Part shown: positions 17,001 to 17,192 of the stretch, piece by piece | How positions within the stretch are numbered: position 1 is the stretch's first letter | How the letters are laid out: every line of letters begins with the position of its first letter | Assembly: GCA_934691625.1 (NCBI GenBank) | Contig: CAKUTA010000021.1 | Span: 1 to 17,192 of the forward strand | DNA: 17,192 bases | DNA from: an uncultured Bacteroidales bacterium | GTDB taxonomy: Bacteria > Bacteroidota > Bacteroidia > Bacteroidales > UBA932 | Direction: 5' to 3' | The notes under the pieces: generated by a model | Database searches by the model: none | Seen by the model: only the letters and a program-made list of their open reading frames with translations | What the model was told of the DNA's origin: nothing | Translations under genes and position numbers: made by a program

Positions 17001-17008
17001 CAAAATTA
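17001..17008 (-). promoter_or_regulatory. Candidate -7 promoter box for parE
   Basis: On the minus strand the eight bases read TAATTTTG, an exact match to TAnnTTTG, about 44 bases before the parE ATG. The leader would be roughly 37 bases. It includes a small potential hairpin at 16978-16991 (GCGC arms around six A/T bases). No TTTG -33 box is visible at the usual spacing. Confidence 0.5.
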
Positions 17009-17091
17009 CAAAAAATATTTGACATAGCCCCGGAACAGCCGATGTCCTGTTTCCCGTAAAATGTGGCCAGGAGGTGATATCGCAGCCTCGT

Positions 17092-17116
17092 AGATGTCTG
17101 CCCCGCAGATGTCTGT
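17092..17116. repeat. Short direct repeat
   Basis: The nine-base unit AGATGTCTG occurs at 17092-17100 and 17108-17116, 16 bases apart, in the upstream region of parE. It may be a pair of regulator sites or chance similarity. Confidence 0.35.
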
Positions 17117-17137
17117 CGAAGATTCAAGATAGAAGTG

Positions 17138-17167
17138 CAACACCGTAGGGCTAGCCCTACGGTGTTG
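17138..17167. repeat. Perfect 30-bp palindrome upstream of parE
   Basis: Two 13-base arms (CAACACCGTAGGG and its complement) flank the self-complementary centre CTAG, so the full 30 bases are a perfect inverted repeat. As RNA it would be a strong hairpin on either strand. No T run follows it in either direction, so it is not a canonical intrinsic terminator. It could end a minus-strand gene lying beyond the right edge, be a dyad operator, or belong to a dispersed palindromic repeat. Confidence 0.75.
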
Positions 17168-17192
17168 TCAGGGTCAAAAAGCAATACAAAAA

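Noticed and set aside
17069..17077. AGGAGGTGA, resembling a perfect Shine-Dalgarno site on the plus strand
   Set aside because: The nearest ATG (17094) gives only a 12-codon frame and is 16 bases away; Bacteroidota rarely depend on such sites.
16915..17184. 89-codon minus-strand open frame upstream of and overlapping parE
   Set aside because: It crosses the palindrome and the parE promoter box, enters parE in another frame, and resembles no family.

Overview
The window looks like a chromosomal segment of a Bacteroidota bacterium, most likely Bacteroidales. The evidence is the protein families present: a golvesin/xanthan-lyase-type amidase, a CBM9-like protein, a WalJ/YycJ-type hydrolase and a Bacteroidota-style ParE. 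Matches to the Bacteroidota -7 promoter box (TAnnTTTG) in the intergenic gaps, and the lack of consistent Shine-Dalgarno sequences, agree with this. All ten complete genes appear intact, and coding density is high. I see no rRNA, tRNA, CRISPR array, insertion sequence or phage gene.

Layout from left to right. (a) 1-288: a GC-rich stretch (about 62 % G+C by my count) ending next to a nine-G run, with no recognisable gene. (b) 289-9721, minus strand: six tightly spaced genes. In transcription order they are a secreted M28-family peptidase homologue with a damaged active site, an MsbA-type ABC exporter, a CBM9-like/VanZ-like fusion membrane protein, a large secreted zinc amidase with an inserted golvesin-like domain, a UPF0597/L-cysteine-desulfidase-type enzyme and a Stealth-family sugar-phosphate transferase. 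The last five are separated by 34 bases or fewer. A -7 box lies just before the ABC gene and another before the M28 gene. (c) 9722-9853: a divergent promoter region. (d) 9854-12757, plus strand: a secreted TPR-repeat protein and a WalJ/YycJ-type metallo-beta-lactamase-fold hydrolase, both with non-ATG starts. (e) 12747-16957, minus strand: parE, then a PlsC-like acyltransferase and an AMP-forming acyl-CoA ligase. The ligase end overlaps the hydrolase end by 11 bases. (f) 16958-17192: the parE upstream region, with a -7 box, a short direct repeat and a perfect 30-bp palindrome.

The six-gene block reads as a cell-envelope module (inference). It combines lipid or glycan export, peptidoglycan cleavage, an envelope membrane protein, a surface-glycan phosphotransferase and a secreted peptidase-fold protein. 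The cysteine-degrading enzyme is the odd member. The parE block joins a chromosome-decatenating enzyme subunit to two phospholipid or fatty-acid enzymes.

The most unusual features are the M28 homologue missing three of six catalytic or metal-binding residues, the CBM9-VanZ fusion whose sugar-binding-type domain is predicted to be cytoplasmic, and the amidase split by an inserted domain. I do not see a complete system that I can confidently call new.
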